NCBI GenBank assembly: GCA_037127315.1
Contig: JBBBDQ010001287.1
Span: forward strand, 4,276,501 to 4,340,500
Origin: Ascarosepion bandense
Taxonomy: Eukaryota > Mollusca > Cephalopoda > Sepiida > Sepiidae
Length of the DNA: 64,000 bases
Direction of reading: 5' to 3'
Below the pieces are notes generated by a model. That model searched no databases. It was given only the letters and a program-made list of their open reading frames with translations, and had not been told where the DNA came from. Both the position numbers and the translations under genes were made by a program. Numbering within the stretch: position 1 is the stretch's first letter; every line of letters begins with the position of its first letter. Of the stretch, positions 40,442-49,761 are shown one piece after another.

Positions 40442-41338
40442 TGAATTTTCCCCTTAGTCATGTGATGGTGGTGAACTTTTTCTCTCAGTCAGTTGATGGT
40501 GGTTAACTTTCCAGTAAACCTCCCCAGAACCTGAACACAGAAAGCGAAACTGGAATTTGAACACGATGCGCCGTTTCCATCTTTTGCGCTGGTAATCGCT
40601 TCCCTGCCTCCATGCAAGGCACATAGTAATGACAATTCCTCATCTCAAAACATTACGACATGAAATTTCCTTGTTTTCTTCCTGCGTATACTCAGGCAAT
40701 TTTATTTATTAACGTCCTTTTGCTTGTAATGTTTTTGTTTTTTTTAATGCCTTTGTTTCGTTTTCTCGGTCCTGTTTTGTAATAGGTATTTTCTGTATTT
40801 CTTTACGAGCAGCGCGCAATTCCATTTTTATTTCGTAGCCCCGAACCATTTCCACAGAGAAATCAGAAAAGAAAACTAATCCTACGCCCACAAACAACGG
40901 TACTCACCAGATATATTTTCTTGTTCACTTATAGGAAGAAGATGTTAGAAAGCTATGTCCTCTGCGGACACCTGCCTGCATCACAAAGCGAGAAAATATT
41001 TCGAAACGTTCCTTCTTGTATCAGCCAAAAATTCAATAACTAGATAAAGAACAATAAAAAAAAATCGTAAGAATACATAAACAACGTTTATAAATACGAT
41101 GGCCTGTCAAAAAGAAATACCTGTTCTTTAATTGCAAAAGAATTTAACAGTAAACGAAAGCCAAAGACACCGAAATAAACGTAAAAGTCATAAGTTTCAA
41201 AATAGTAAGTCTAACATAGTTTTATTCTTTATAATTTCCTGTACTACGATTAATCAAAAAACAAATGGCGGTTTTTCGACTTTACATGTGATTTAATTTT
41301 AGTTGCAAGAGAATTTTGGAAGAGGAACATAAATTTTT
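40442..41338. other. No recognised gene
   Basis: Stop-rich, moderately AT-rich sequence. On the minus strand near 40540-40560 there is a B-box-like GTTCAAATTCC, so a decayed tRNA-related SINE is possible but I cannot place its ends. A 62-codon minus-strand frame (40709-40897) begins with a hydrophobic stretch and continues as a charged helix-like segment. It matches no family I recognise and is most likely chance. Confidence 0.4.
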
Positions 41339-41395
41339 TCCTCGTCTTCTTCTTCTTCCTCTTCTTTTTCTTCTTCTTCTTCTTCATCACTACGA
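41339..41395. repeat. (CTT)n-rich imperfect microsatellite
   Basis: Interrupted CTT/TTC triplets, coding Glu runs on the minus strand by chance. Unlike the other (CTT)n tracts in the window, no LINE coding end adjoins it. Confidence 0.85.
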
Positions 41396-41505
41396 TACCA
41401 AAACTGGAGGAAATTTCCCCCCTTGGGAAAATTTGAAGCTACTAAGGGAGAAATAATTACACTACCTACTAAATAAAAAAAATTCACAGATGGATTTTCT
41501 CATGT

Positions 41506-41508
<3 letters not shown>

Positions 41509-41549
<41 letters not shown>

Positions 41550-41572
41550 AAGAGAGAGAAAGAGAGAGTGCG
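41509..41572. repeat. (GA)n microsatellite
   Basis: About 18 perfect GA dinucleotides followed by GAAAGA-type interruptions. Confidence 0.95.
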
Positions 41573-42164
41573 TGTGTTGTTTATCACTCTTCTGCCAAGG
41601 ATGAGTTTTGTGCACAAGATCTTGAAGAATTTTGGGTTTCTTAATATGCATGGAGCATACCCACAACTGAGCAACAACGCATTGAAAATCCTCATCCTGT
41701 TATCCACAACCTATCCTTTGTGAGTCAGGATTTTCTACTTTACTCACAATCAAGCCCAAAGCACGAAACCGACTGGATGTGGAATGTGACATACGTTGGC
41801 GCTTGCCAAAACTTACCCTGATATTGATATACTGGTGCACAAGAAGCAGCATCACCCTTCTCACTATATTTAGCTGTCCCTCCCACTAAGGGCAACATGT
41901 GACACATGGTCAGTTTATGAGTGGGAATTTCCGGGCTATATGGCCCAGCCAAAAAATACCTGTCTATTTTTCCCCAGTCGTGCTTCTACCCTTCGGCGGA
42001 ACCACGACTGGGTTATTGCTCTCTCCTTCCGAGCAGAGAGCGCCCTCTGCCCGAAGGCAGAGAGCTGACAGTGAGAAATGCCGTCGCAACGAGAAAAATC
42101 TCTGTGACGCGCATCACCTTCTCACTAATTTAATTCTGAAGTAGAAGAGCAAACAAAAGTGCTT
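41573..42164. other. Non-repetitive stretch with two GC-rich hairpins, no clear gene
   Basis: Open frames of 70-81 codons exist on both strands (41740-41952 minus, 41899-42144 plus) but resemble no family I recognise. The notable content is at 41973-42062. A 10-bp perfect stem pairs CCCAGTCGTG (41973-41982) with CACGACTGGG (42003-42012). A second 7-bp stem pairs CTCTGCC (42045-42051) with GGCAGAG (42056-42062) around a CGAA tetraloop. This patch is clearly more GC-rich than its surroundings. It could be part of an unrecognised SINE or structured RNA. Confidence 0.4.
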
Positions 42165-42170
42165 TTATTT

Positions 42171-42605
42171 GTTACTAACCGCTCTCTATGGCTATGCTTA
42201 GTTGTTACTAGCTGCTCTCTATCCACTCTACACTGTAACTATAGGTTTATCAGGACATTTGTACCTTTGAAAAATAAATTAGTAAATAGTCTCAGTGTGT
42301 TTTAACTGCTCTTTCTCTCATACAGATGAAGGGGGAAATCTGGATGGTTGAACTGGGTGTATGGGGAAAATGCAGAAAAAGTTTGGGGACCAGTAACCAT
42401 TCTCTATGGCTATGCTTAGTTGTTACTAACTTCTCTCTCTCTCCACTATACACTGTAACTATAAGTTTATCAGTAAATTTGTACATTTGAAAAGTGATTT
42501 AGTAAATAGTCTCAGTGTGTTTTAACTGCTCTTTCTTTCATACATACGAAGGGGGAAATCTGTAAGGCTGAACTGGGTGTAGGGGGAAATGACAGAAAAA
42601 ATTTT
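42171..42605 (+). repeat. Tandem duplication, unit 219 bp, two copies
   Basis: CTCTATGGCTATGCTTAGTT occurs at 42183 and again at 42402. Each copy continues through ACTGTAACTATA, GTTTATCAG, AGTAAATAGTCTCAGTGTG, TTTTAACTGCTCTTTC and GAAGGGGGAAATCTG. The copies differ by scattered substitutions and short indels, so the duplication is not recent. It is non-coding. Confidence 0.9.
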
Positions 42606-42806
42606 GGAAACAATGCTTTATCACATCCTTCTTCTTCTGCTCCTTCTTCTTCTTTATATTATTATAAATATGTCATTTTTCATCATATTCCTATTTCTTC
42701 TATGGTCGCACTACCTACCAAATCTGTGGAAAGACCTAAGGCAGGTCGTGGTGTGTCGTTATGGCTCCATTTCATGTTTTTCCTATCTCCCCTATCATCT
42801 CTAGCG

Positions 42807-43168
42807 TTACATAGACAAAGTTCTCCTTAGTGTGTGAGCTGTACTTAACAAGACAATGTTTTGTATATCCATTAAGCAGGGGTTTCTAGGGATTCTTTCA
42901 ATGTGTTGTTTTTTTCCTTTTTTTATCATTCTAAGTGCACCTACTATCACTGGCACGATTCTTGTTTTCAATTTCCACATTTTTTTCCAGGTCTTTATAT
43001 TTTGACAGTTTTTCAAATTCCTTGGTTGCTATGCTACAATCCGTTGGACAAGCCATATCAATTAATAGACAAGTTCTTTTCTTTCTGCTTTTTAACAATA
43101 ATGTCCGGTCTATTTGCTTCAATTTTTCTGTCTGTGTAATGGTGTAATCCCACAGAATGGTGATATCT
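42807..43168 (-). pseudogene. LINE ORF2 C-terminal fragment, one frameshift
   Basis: On the minus strand one frame reads KKRTCLLIDMACPTDCSIATK followed by KEFEKLSKYKDLEKN. A shifted frame continues KTRIVPVIVGALRMIKKGKK, IPRNPCLMDIQ and LLSTAHTLRRTL. The series 'LLIDxAxPxDxxIxxKExEKxxKYKDL ... IVPVIVGALGxxKKG ... LLxTAHxLRxxLS' is a familiar downstream region of LINE-type reverse transcriptase polyproteins in invertebrates. RT catalytic motifs are absent, and a (TAA)n microsatellite interrupts the upstream side at 43170-43217. One frame change near 42970-42985 and the missing upstream part make it a dead fragment. It is distinct from the RTE-like and Jockey-like families below. Confidence 0.75.
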
Positions 43169-43169
43169 T

Positions 43170-43182
43170 TTATTATTATTAA

Positions 43183-43217
<35 letters not shown>
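43170..43217. repeat. (TTA)n microsatellite
   Basis: About 15 TTA/ATT triplets with one early interruption. It abuts the 5' side (minus-strand sense) of the LINE fragment. Confidence 0.95.
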
Positions 43218-43309
43218 TACTTCCTCTTCTCCTCCTCCTTCTTTTTTCTGTGTTCTTGGATTTCGCTGGCAATCAAGGCTCCCTACAGTATCCTGTTTAT
43301 TGTAGATTG

Positions 43310-43750
43310 TAATAAAATTTGTTTTTTGCCACCTCTCTGAAACTCTGATCCGTCAGCTATTTGCTGAAGCTCTCCAGGTAGGTTATACGTTGCTTTCGTC
43401 TCTATTTCTTACCTTCGAAATATCCTGCGAGTATCTAAGTTACAGTTGTTTAGTCATTTCACTCCAAGCAAGGCAGTAAAGCCAATGTGACATAAGTAGT
43501 TACTCAGTGTTAAAGAATCTGAAAAAAGAGATGCGTTAGGGAACAACAGAATTAAAGGAATCAAGAAGACAGAAGGCAATGTCTGATAAAATTCATCAAA
43601 AATTGATAAAGTTGATCAAAAAATTATAAAATTGAAAAAGGGAATCAAGAAGACTGATGATAATGATTTATAAAATTTGTTTTTTTTTTTTGCCACCTTT
43701 CCCAAAACCGCTTCCGTCAACCATTCGCATAAGCTCTCCAGGTAAGATTT
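43310..43750 (-). repeat. Two copies of a LINE-tail-associated segment
   Basis: ATAAAATTTGTTTTTTGCCAC followed by a CTCTCCAGGTA motif occurs at 43312-43382 and again, with longer T runs, at about 43668-43746. Between them a second shared segment (AGTCATTTCACTCCAAGCAAGG..., 43427-43503) recurs at 44394-44470. These are 3'-terminal pieces of Jockey-like LINEs and their flanks, all in minus orientation. I see no coding capacity. Confidence 0.55.
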
Positions 43751-43754
43751 TTTT

Positions 43755-44375
43755 TTTTTTAATCATTTCACCCCGAGCAAGGCAGAAACGCCACTGATGT
43801 GCAGGGGGTTACATAAATGTAAAAAGATTAATTAGAAAAGAGTGAGGAGTACAAGCTAGTTAGAAAGGAACAATAGAAAGCTGAGAAAGCAGGTGCAATG
43901 ACAGATACATGGGCGGAGAGAACGTGAAGATTATACAGGGGAGGGGAGAGAGCTAGTGTCCAGTGGTTAGTAGGTGAGTATTAACTTTGCTTTTAAATTT
44001 CTGGAGGTCGTAGCCGTCAGGAAAGCAAGAATACGGGAGTGAGTTCCACAGGCGGGAAGTGCGAGAGAGGAAGCTGCAGGAGTAGAATTGTCGTCTGCAT
44101 TTGGCTAACCTGACTGTGAACGGGTGGGACCCAGTTGCCAGTCTGGTTGCACGGGTAAACACCTGTTGAGGAGGCATCAGTGACTTAAGCTCATCCGAGC
44201 AGAAGCCATGAAAGTATTTATAGAAGAGACAGAGGGAGGCCACATTTCGACGATGGGAAAGTGGCTGCAGACGAGTCGCCAGATCAGTACCTATCACATT
44301 ACAGACTCTCCTTTGGAGCTTGTCAAGAACACTGAGGAGAACGGCAGGGGCACCCGTTGCTTTCTTCTGTATCAC
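43755..44375 (-). pseudogene. Jockey/CR1-type LINE, C-terminal domain and 3' UTR
   Basis: The 140-codon minus-strand frame (43953-44375) reads SVLDKLQRRVCNVIG, HRRNVASLCLFYKYFHG, CSDELKSLMPP and TSRLWNSLPYSCFPDGYDLQ. This is the C-terminal domain that follows the RT in Jockey/CR1-group LINEs, with its 'R-LWNSLP' signature. The RT itself is missing, so this copy is 5'-truncated. The 3' UTR runs from 43952 to about 43755 and ends GGTGAAATGATTAAAAAA in minus sense, an A-rich tail. A homologous, longer copy lies on the plus strand at 61564-62780. The two proteins are close to identical over about 120 residues, so the family was active fairly recently. Confidence 0.85.
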
Positions 44376-44393
44376 TTAACTTCGATCTGTCCA

Positions 44394-44470
44394 TTGAGTA
44401 TCCAAGCTACAGTCTTTTAATCGTTTCAGCCCAAGCAAGGCAGTAAAGTCACTATGACACAAGAAGTTCT
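44394..44470 (-). repeat. Detached Jockey-like LINE 3'-terminal piece
   Basis: Shares GAGTATC-AAG-TACAGT, TTTAATCGTTTCAGCCCAAG and GCAAGGCAGTAAAG with 43427-43503. It lies between the Jockey-like and RTE-like fragments. Confidence 0.5.
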
Positions 44471-45003
44471 TCTTCTTCTTCTTCTTCTTCTTCTATGTGC
44501 CTAGTCCGTTCAGGACGAAGATGATCATAGCGTTCAACGGCTCCCTATTCCTGGTGGCTCTGAGCACACTTTCTCCTGCGACATCACGCAACCCCCGTTC
44601 TATCATCCACCTGCTCAAGCCCTTCAAATATGTTATCCGCTGCTTTCCTCTGTCTCTTTTCCCCTCTATCTGGTCTGTTAGTGTCAAGTTCTCCAAGCCT
44701 TCCTTCCTCATTGCATGCCCCAGTAAGTTTAGTTGTCTCTTCCTGATGCTTAATATTAATTTCCTTTTTGTTTCCATCCTTTCCAAAACCTCATCACTGA
44801 TCACATCCTCAGTCCACGATATCCGCAGCATCCTTCTGTAGAACAACATTTCAGTTGCTTCAAGTTTTTCTTTCATCTTTGATGATATTGTCCAGCATTC
44901 ACTGCCATATTGAAGAACTGACATCACAGTACTCTTTTCTTTGTTTCTAGCGAAATCTTCCTGTCTCTTAATACTCTACTCAGCTCTCAGAATGCATCCT
45001 TGT
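44466..45003 (-). pseudogene. RTE-like LINE copy A: C-terminal domain with (GAA)n tail
   Basis: The main frame (44493-44927) runs SVLQYGSECWTISSKMKEKL, FYRRMLRISWTEDVISDEVL, RQLNLLGHAMRKEGLENLTL, RDRGKQRITYLKGLSRWM and VLRATRNREPLNAM to a TAG stop. This is the post-RT domain of RTE-like 'endonuclease-reverse transcriptase' LINEs. Homology continues upstream to about 45003 (VLRDRKISLETKKRV), but a deletion of about 10 bp at 44930 shifts the frame and removes part of LDCYVM. The stop codon is followed directly by (GAA)n on the minus strand (44466-44493), so there is essentially no 3' UTR. The copy is dead and 5'-truncated. Confidence 0.85.
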
Positions 45004-45047
45004 GCTTTTGGGTCTCAGAAACATAAATGTATAGAAGCTGCTGTGTC

Positions 45048-45108
45048 CACAAAGTGAGGGGTCAGTTTATGTATTGATTGTAATATGGAACTGATCCCCC
45101 ACTTTATA
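45048..45108. mobile_element. Small hairpin element (MITE-like), about 60 bp
   Basis: Terminal inverted repeats ACAAAGTGAGGGGTCAGTT and AACTGATCCCCCACTTTAT flank a short AT-rich loop. A second copy with better arms is at 59536-59592. Here it lies at the point where LINE copy B loses homology, so it is an insertion or marks a rearrangement. No transposase is present. The superfamily is uncertain; a TA target is possible on the right side. Confidence 0.5.
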
Positions 45109-46912
45109 CCCAGTATACTTCTGTAGAACAACATTTCAGTTGCTTCAAGTTTTTCTTTCATCTTTGATGATATTGTCCAGCATTCACTGCCATATTTAAG
45201 AACTGACATCACATAGCAATCTAGTAATCTCTTCTTTGTTTCTAGTGAAAGTTTTCTGTCTCTTAATACTTTACTCAGCTTCTGGAACTCGTCCTTCGCC
45301 ATGCCAGTTCACCTTCGGATCTCTATGTCGCACTTTCCGTCCTCTGTTAGAACTCTTCCCAGTTATTTAAATTTTTGAACCTGCTTGATTCTGGTATCTC
45401 ACAACTGTAATTGGCTTTTTGGGCTGCTCGTTTAACTGATAACAATGCATCGGTTTTCTTGAAGTTTATTTGTATTCCGTTTTTGTCACTCTTCAGCTAC
45501 CTTTTATAGGGGGTCTTGTAGTTTCCTTTCCATGTCTACTCCCAGTACTGTATCATCTGCGTACCTTATGTTATTCAAATTGTGTCCTCCGATTACAAAT
45601 CCTGGCATCTAGGGTCTTCAAAATAGTCTCACTGTACAAGTTGAACAGATCCGGTGAAAAGACGCATTCTTGTCTTACGCCCCTTTCTATCTTCGTATGT
45701 CTGCTGATTTCCTTACCTGTTCGTATGCATGCAGTTTGCTGCCAGTAGAGATTCTTAATCACTCTGATGTCTTTCCCAAATATGTCGTGGCTGCTGAGCA
45801 TCACCATCAGTTCTTTGTGGTGTTTTTTATCGAATTCCTTTCCATAATCAATAAAACCGAGGTACAATTCCTTCTTCATTTTTTATTGCCCTTTCGGAGA
45901 GCATCCTATTCATAAATATGGCGTTCCTTGTTCCAGCGTCTTTGACGAACCCTCACTGTTCTTGTCTTAGCTCTGGCCTGATTCTGCTTCTCGCTTCATT
46001 CAGCAGGATTCGGACGATCAGTTTTGTGATATGACTCATTAAGCTGATAGTTCGGTGGAATTCGCACTCGTTTGCACCTGGCTTCTTATGCAGTGCTATG
46101 AAAATCGACTTGCTTAGGTCGTCTGGTATTACACCATTATTATCAATTTCACTTATTATTTCAGTAATTTTCTCTATGCCAAATTCTTCCAGGGTTATCA
46201 GCAGCTCTACTACAAAGCCTTCTGGACCACCTGCTTTGTTTCTGTTCAGTTTGGCCATTGCAGATTCAAATTCGGACTTTAATATTTCCATCCTGTCTTC
46301 ACCTTTGTGCATTATCGGCTGCTCTCTCTTGTCGTAGAAAATATCTTTCATATATTCTTCCCATCGCTGGAGTATTTTCTCTTTCTCAAATATTATCGTT
46401 CCATCCTGAGATTTTATGCATCCTATTGCAGGATGTGCGTTGTGGTGCAGTGGATATCGGCTCGGAATGAGAGATCGGGGAGCCGTGTTCAAATTCCAGT
46501 TGAATTCAAAGTACTCACTTACGCGCAAATGCCCTTGGGAAAGATATTATTCCGTCTCTTCCTTCCAGTTATGGGTTAAATAACAGGACAGATTGGGTTC
46601 TATAGCCTGGGCTGGCAACCAATCTACCGCAGAAAGTAATGGCAACCTACTGCGGGATAATCTTCTGTCAAGTCAGTCATGTCTCTTTCGAGACATGATC
46701 GCCCAAGCGTGTTACACGCAAGGCATTTAACTGACTGACTGATTGCGGAGCAGGATTTTTGTCCTGTCAGTTATCTTGTTTCTTTATGCATGTCTGCTTT
46801 ATTAGTCCTGCTCAATCTCTCTACCTCTGCGCATTTGTCGTTGAGCCATTCCTCTTTAGCCTGTCTGCATTTGTTCTTCATTTCCTTGTGTAGTTTCCTG
46901 TAGTGTTAAAAA
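45109..46912 (-). pseudogene. RTE-like LINE copy B: reverse transcriptase region, interrupted by a SINE
   Basis: In minus sense the element starts near 46912 (KNKCRQAKEEWLNDKCAEVE). A SINE interrupts it at 46430-46741, and it resumes at IGCIKSQDGTIIFEKEKILQ. It continues with SAMAKLNRNKAGGPEG, FIALHKKPGANECEFHRTIS (RT fingers), LYLGFIDYGKEFDKKHH (first catalytic Asp block) and ERGVRQECVFSPDLFNLYSE. The catalytic YADD (NNIRYADDTVL) is at 45552-45563. The post-RT block MAKDEFQKLSKVLRDRKLSL leads into FYR near 45120, where homology ends. Several frameshifts and stops separate these blocks, and G-to-E and A-to-G/E changes hit conserved RT positions (GVRQE, YGKEFD). There is no endonuclease domain; the copy is 5'-truncated. 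Confidence 0.85.
46425..46746 (+). mobile_element. tRNA-derived SINE, full length, with target-site duplication
   Basis: The element body is about 46431-46741. A box TGGTGCAGTGG (46443-46453) and B box GTTCAAATTCC (46487-46497) form a tRNA-like Pol III promoter. The body carries TTGGGTTCTATAGCC, GGCAACCTACTGCGGGATAA and the hairpin CATGTCTC-TTTC-GAGACATG, and ends with an (ACTG)n tail. ATTGC flanks both sides (46425-46429 and 46742-46746), a short target-site duplication. It interrupts the RTE-like LINE reading frame, so it is younger than that copy. The same family occurs at 48156, 49871, 50664 (minus), 59188 and 59605. Confidence 0.9.
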
Positions 46913-47258
46913 ATATGAAAGAAAGAAACGTTATTAAAGAGAATATGGAGCGAGAACAATAGAAGAAAAGAAATTTAGAAGCATAAAATAATGATTGACA
47001 TTGCATTGAATTACGCTTGTATTTAATAAAACCATATTCATAAATCCTAGGTAGCATAGCGGTAAGTTCACCGGAACAAATATTTTGTATTTTTGTTATT
47101 TCTCCTAAACCTTTTTCTGCCATTAATTTAATAAAGCTTGCTATTTGGGTTATCGATGTAATAAATATGTAATGAATATACATGCACCCTGCTTCCTCTT
47201 TACAGTAATGTGATTGGCTGGTATCAGTCATAAATGCCGACTAAGTCGAGGACGCATA
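46913..47258. other. AT-rich spacer, no gene recognised
   Basis: Open frames here (for example minus 46878-47231) have no recognisable domain and simple composition. The minus-strand frame runs into the LINE fragment by chance. Confidence 0.5.
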
Positions 47259-48053
47259 GAGGTCTACGTGCCTAGGTCTACCACGAGAGGTCTACGTGCC
47301 TAGGTCTACCACGAGAGGTCTACGTGCCTAGGTCTACCACGAGAGGTCTACGTGCCTAGGTCTACCACGAGAGGTCTACGTGCCTAGGTCTACCACGAGA
47401 GGTCTACGTGCTTAGGTCTACCACGAGAGGTCTACGTGCCTAGGTCTACCACGAGAGGTCTACGTGCCTAGGTCTACCACGAGAGGTCTACGTGCTTAGG
47501 TCTACCACGAGAGGTCTACGTGCCTAGGTCTACCACGAGAGGTCTACGTGCCTAGGTCTACCACGAGAGGTCTACGTGCCTAGGTCTACCACGAGAGGTC
47601 TACGTGCCTAGGTCTACCACGAGAGGTCTACGTGCCTAGGTCTACCACGAGAGGTCTACGTGCCTAGGTCTACCACGAGAGGTCTACGTGCCTAGGTCTA
47701 CCACGAGAGGTCTACGTGCCTAGGTCTACCACGAGAGGTCTACGTGCCTAGGTCTACCACGAGAGGTCTACGTGCCTAGGTCTACCACGAGAGGTCTACG
47801 TGCCTAGGTCTACCACGAGAGGTCTACGTGCCTAGGTCTACCACGAGAGGTCTACGTGCCTAGGTCTACCACGAGAGGTCTACGTGCCTAGGTCTACCAC
47901 GAGAGGTCTACGTGCCTAGGTCTACCACGAGAGGTCTACGTGCCTAGGTCTACCACGAGAGGTCTACGTGCCTAGGTCTACCACGAGAGGTCTACGTGCC
48001 TAGGTCTACCACGAGAGGTCTACGTGCCTAGGTCTACCACGAGAGGTCTACGT
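47259..48053 (+). repeat. 28-bp GC-rich minisatellite, about 28 copies
   Basis: The unit GAGAGGTCTACGTGC followed by CTAGGTCTACCAC repeats with exact 28-bp spacing. The only variants I saw are two units with CTTAGG instead of CCTAGG (47411 and 47495, three units apart). Each unit is itself two 14-bp halves sharing AGGTCTAC. G+C is about 57% and there are two CpGs per unit, in sharp contrast to its surroundings. Degenerate half-units (GGTCTACGTCTATTGCC) trail off to about 48150. There are no unique spacers, so this is not a CRISPR array. Confidence 0.97.
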
Positions 48054-48155
48054 CCATACGTCTATACAACTATTGGTCTACGTCTATTGCCTACGCATAC
48101 ATCTTAGGATACTGCATACGACGAATACCGTTCATTATGTCTACGTACTACATCA

Positions 48156-48461
48156 GGATGTGCGTTTGTGGTGCAGTGGATATCGACTCGGAACAAGAAA
48201 TCCGGGTACCGAGTTCGAATTCTAGTTGAATTCTTTGCATTCACTTACGCACAAATACCCTTGGGAAGGGTAATAATCCGTCCCTTCCCTCCAGTTAAGA
48301 GTTAAATAATAGAACAGATTACGTTCTATAGCCTTGGCTGGCAACCAGTCTACTTCATAAAGCAATGACAACCTACTGCAGGATAATATTCTGCCCAGTC
48401 AGTCATGTCTCTTTCGAGACATGATCACCCAAATCCTGTATCACGTATGGTACTTAAATGA
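48156..48461 (+). mobile_element. tRNA-derived SINE, near full length
   Basis: Same family as 46431. The A box TGGTGCAGTGG is at 48169-48179 and the B box GTTCGAATTC follows about 40 bp later. The conserved CATGTCTC...GAGACATG hairpin is present near 48403-48422. The 3' (ACTG)n tail has decayed (TTAAATGATTGG). It starts about 100 bp after the minisatellite; no convincing target-site duplication. Confidence 0.88.
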
Positions 48462-48482
48462 TTGGACGTAAGAGTTCAGTAC

Positions 48483-48680
48483 TCTTTGTTTCTAACGAAA
48501 CTTTCCTGTTTATTAATACTCTGATTCGCTTTTGGAAGGCATCTTTTGCTCTCCCACTGCGCCTTTGGATTTCAGGGTCACATTTTCCGTCCTATGTTAA
48601 AAAGAACTTCCCAGATATTTAAATCGTTCTACTCGTTTGATTTTGGTATATCTAATTTGTAATTTACATGTGGGCTGTTC
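48483..48680 (-). pseudogene. RTE-like LINE fragment (post-RT region)
   Basis: Collinear with 45220-45430: in minus sense it covers the segment upstream of and including the SLETKK block. It is short and carries stops and indels. It abuts LINE material in the opposite orientation. Confidence 0.6.
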
Positions 48681-48724
48681 GTTTTTATAACATACCTGCA
48701 TTCTATCTTCGTGCAGTAGAAACT

Positions 48725-48905
48725 AACTGGACAAAAGACCTGCTCAGCAACAGGATGTATAAAAACAAAGGACGGAACACTCATACTGGAAGAAGAAAAA
48801 AATACTCCAGAGATGGGACGAGTATATCGGAGTGCTTTTACAAGCCGAGAGAGAGAGAAAGAAAGAAAGAAAAAACAGCATTACATAGAAATACGAAGGA
48901 CAGAC
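48725..48905 (+). pseudogene. RTE-like LINE fragment with expanded GA tract
   Basis: In one frame it reads TCSATGCIKTKDGTLILEEEK, matching IGCIKSQDGTIIFEKEK of copy B. The sequence then reaches the codons for DKRE, where the AAGAGAGAG core has grown into a GA/GAAA tract (48849-48875). Homology resumes at ACAGACCAGAAATATT. The copy is truncated on both sides. Confidence 0.65.
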
Positions 48906-48947
48906 CAGAAATATTGATAATATGTCAAGATATACAACGGAATACTA

Positions 48948-49585
48948 GTAACTACACAAGGAAATAAGGAGCAAATGTAGACAGGCTAAAGAAAGATGCC
49001 TCATTGACAAATGTGCTGAAGTAGAGAGACTGAGCAAAAGAAATATTCGTGATATGTGTACACAAATAAAGGAACTAACAGGACAAAAAACCTGCTCAGC
49101 AACAGAATGATTAAAACCAAAGGACGGTACATTTATACTAGAAAAAGACAAATTAATTCAGAGATGGGATGAGCATATTGCTGATTTCTTCCACGACAAG
49201 AGAGAGCAACCAACAATACACAAAAATATGGATGAACCAGAAATATTAAAAACCGAAGTGGAATCAGCAATGGCCAAATTGAACAGAAATAAAGTAGCAG
49301 GACCCAGATAGGATTGTAATAAAGATGTTGACAGCCTTAAAGGACTTTGGTGCAGAGAGGATCACAGAAGTAATAAACAAACTCTACAACAGCGGTAATA
49401 TACCGAAGACCCTAAGCAGATTAATTTTCATAGCACTACCTAAGAAGCCAGGTGGAAAGGAATGTGAACTCCACCGAACAATCAGCTTAATAAATTGCAT
49501 AATAAAACTTATGATCTGGATTCTGATGAACCGAACGAGCAGCAGAATTGACCCAGAGATAGGACAAGGACAATGTGACTTTGTG
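48948..49585 (+). pseudogene. RTE-like LINE fragment (linker and RT fingers), one frameshift
   Basis: The plus strand encodes KCRQAKERCLIDKCAEVERL, ELTGQKTCSA, LEKDKLIQRWDEHIADFFHD with an intact DKREQP, and SAMAKLNRNKVAGP. After a frame change near 49305 it continues ALKDFGAERITEVINKLYNS, LIFIALPKKPGGKECELHRT and RIDPEIGQGQCDFV. The RT palm with YADD is missing because the sequence jumps at about 49585 back to an upstream segment of the same family. Confidence 0.75.
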
Positions 49586-49723
49586 ACAAAAGACCTGCTC
49601 AGCAACAGGATGTATAAAAGCAAAGGACGGAACACTCATACTAGAAAAAGAAAAAAATACTCCAGAGTTGGGACAAGTATATCGGAGATCTTTTACAAGA
49701 CGAGAGAGAGAGAGGGAGAGAAA

Positions 49724-49761
<38 letters not shown>

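Noticed and set aside
40709..40920. Small membrane-protein exon on the minus strand with a splice-donor-like GGTGAGTAC just outside
   Set aside because: The donor-like motif lies on the wrong side of the 62-codon frame to serve it, no acceptor or homologue is apparent, and the frame length is within chance.
41740..42144. Overlapping 70-81-codon frames on both strands as a gene
   Set aside because: No family resemblance and no flanking gene structure; sequence features fit a structured or repetitive element better, so only the hairpins are reported.
46878..47231. 117-codon minus-strand frame as a gene
   Set aside because: AT-rich, no recognisable domain, and it overlaps the end of a LINE fragment by chance.
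47259..48053. CRISPR array
   Set aside because: Regular 28-bp periodicity but no spacers between repeats; it is a minisatellite in a eukaryotic context.
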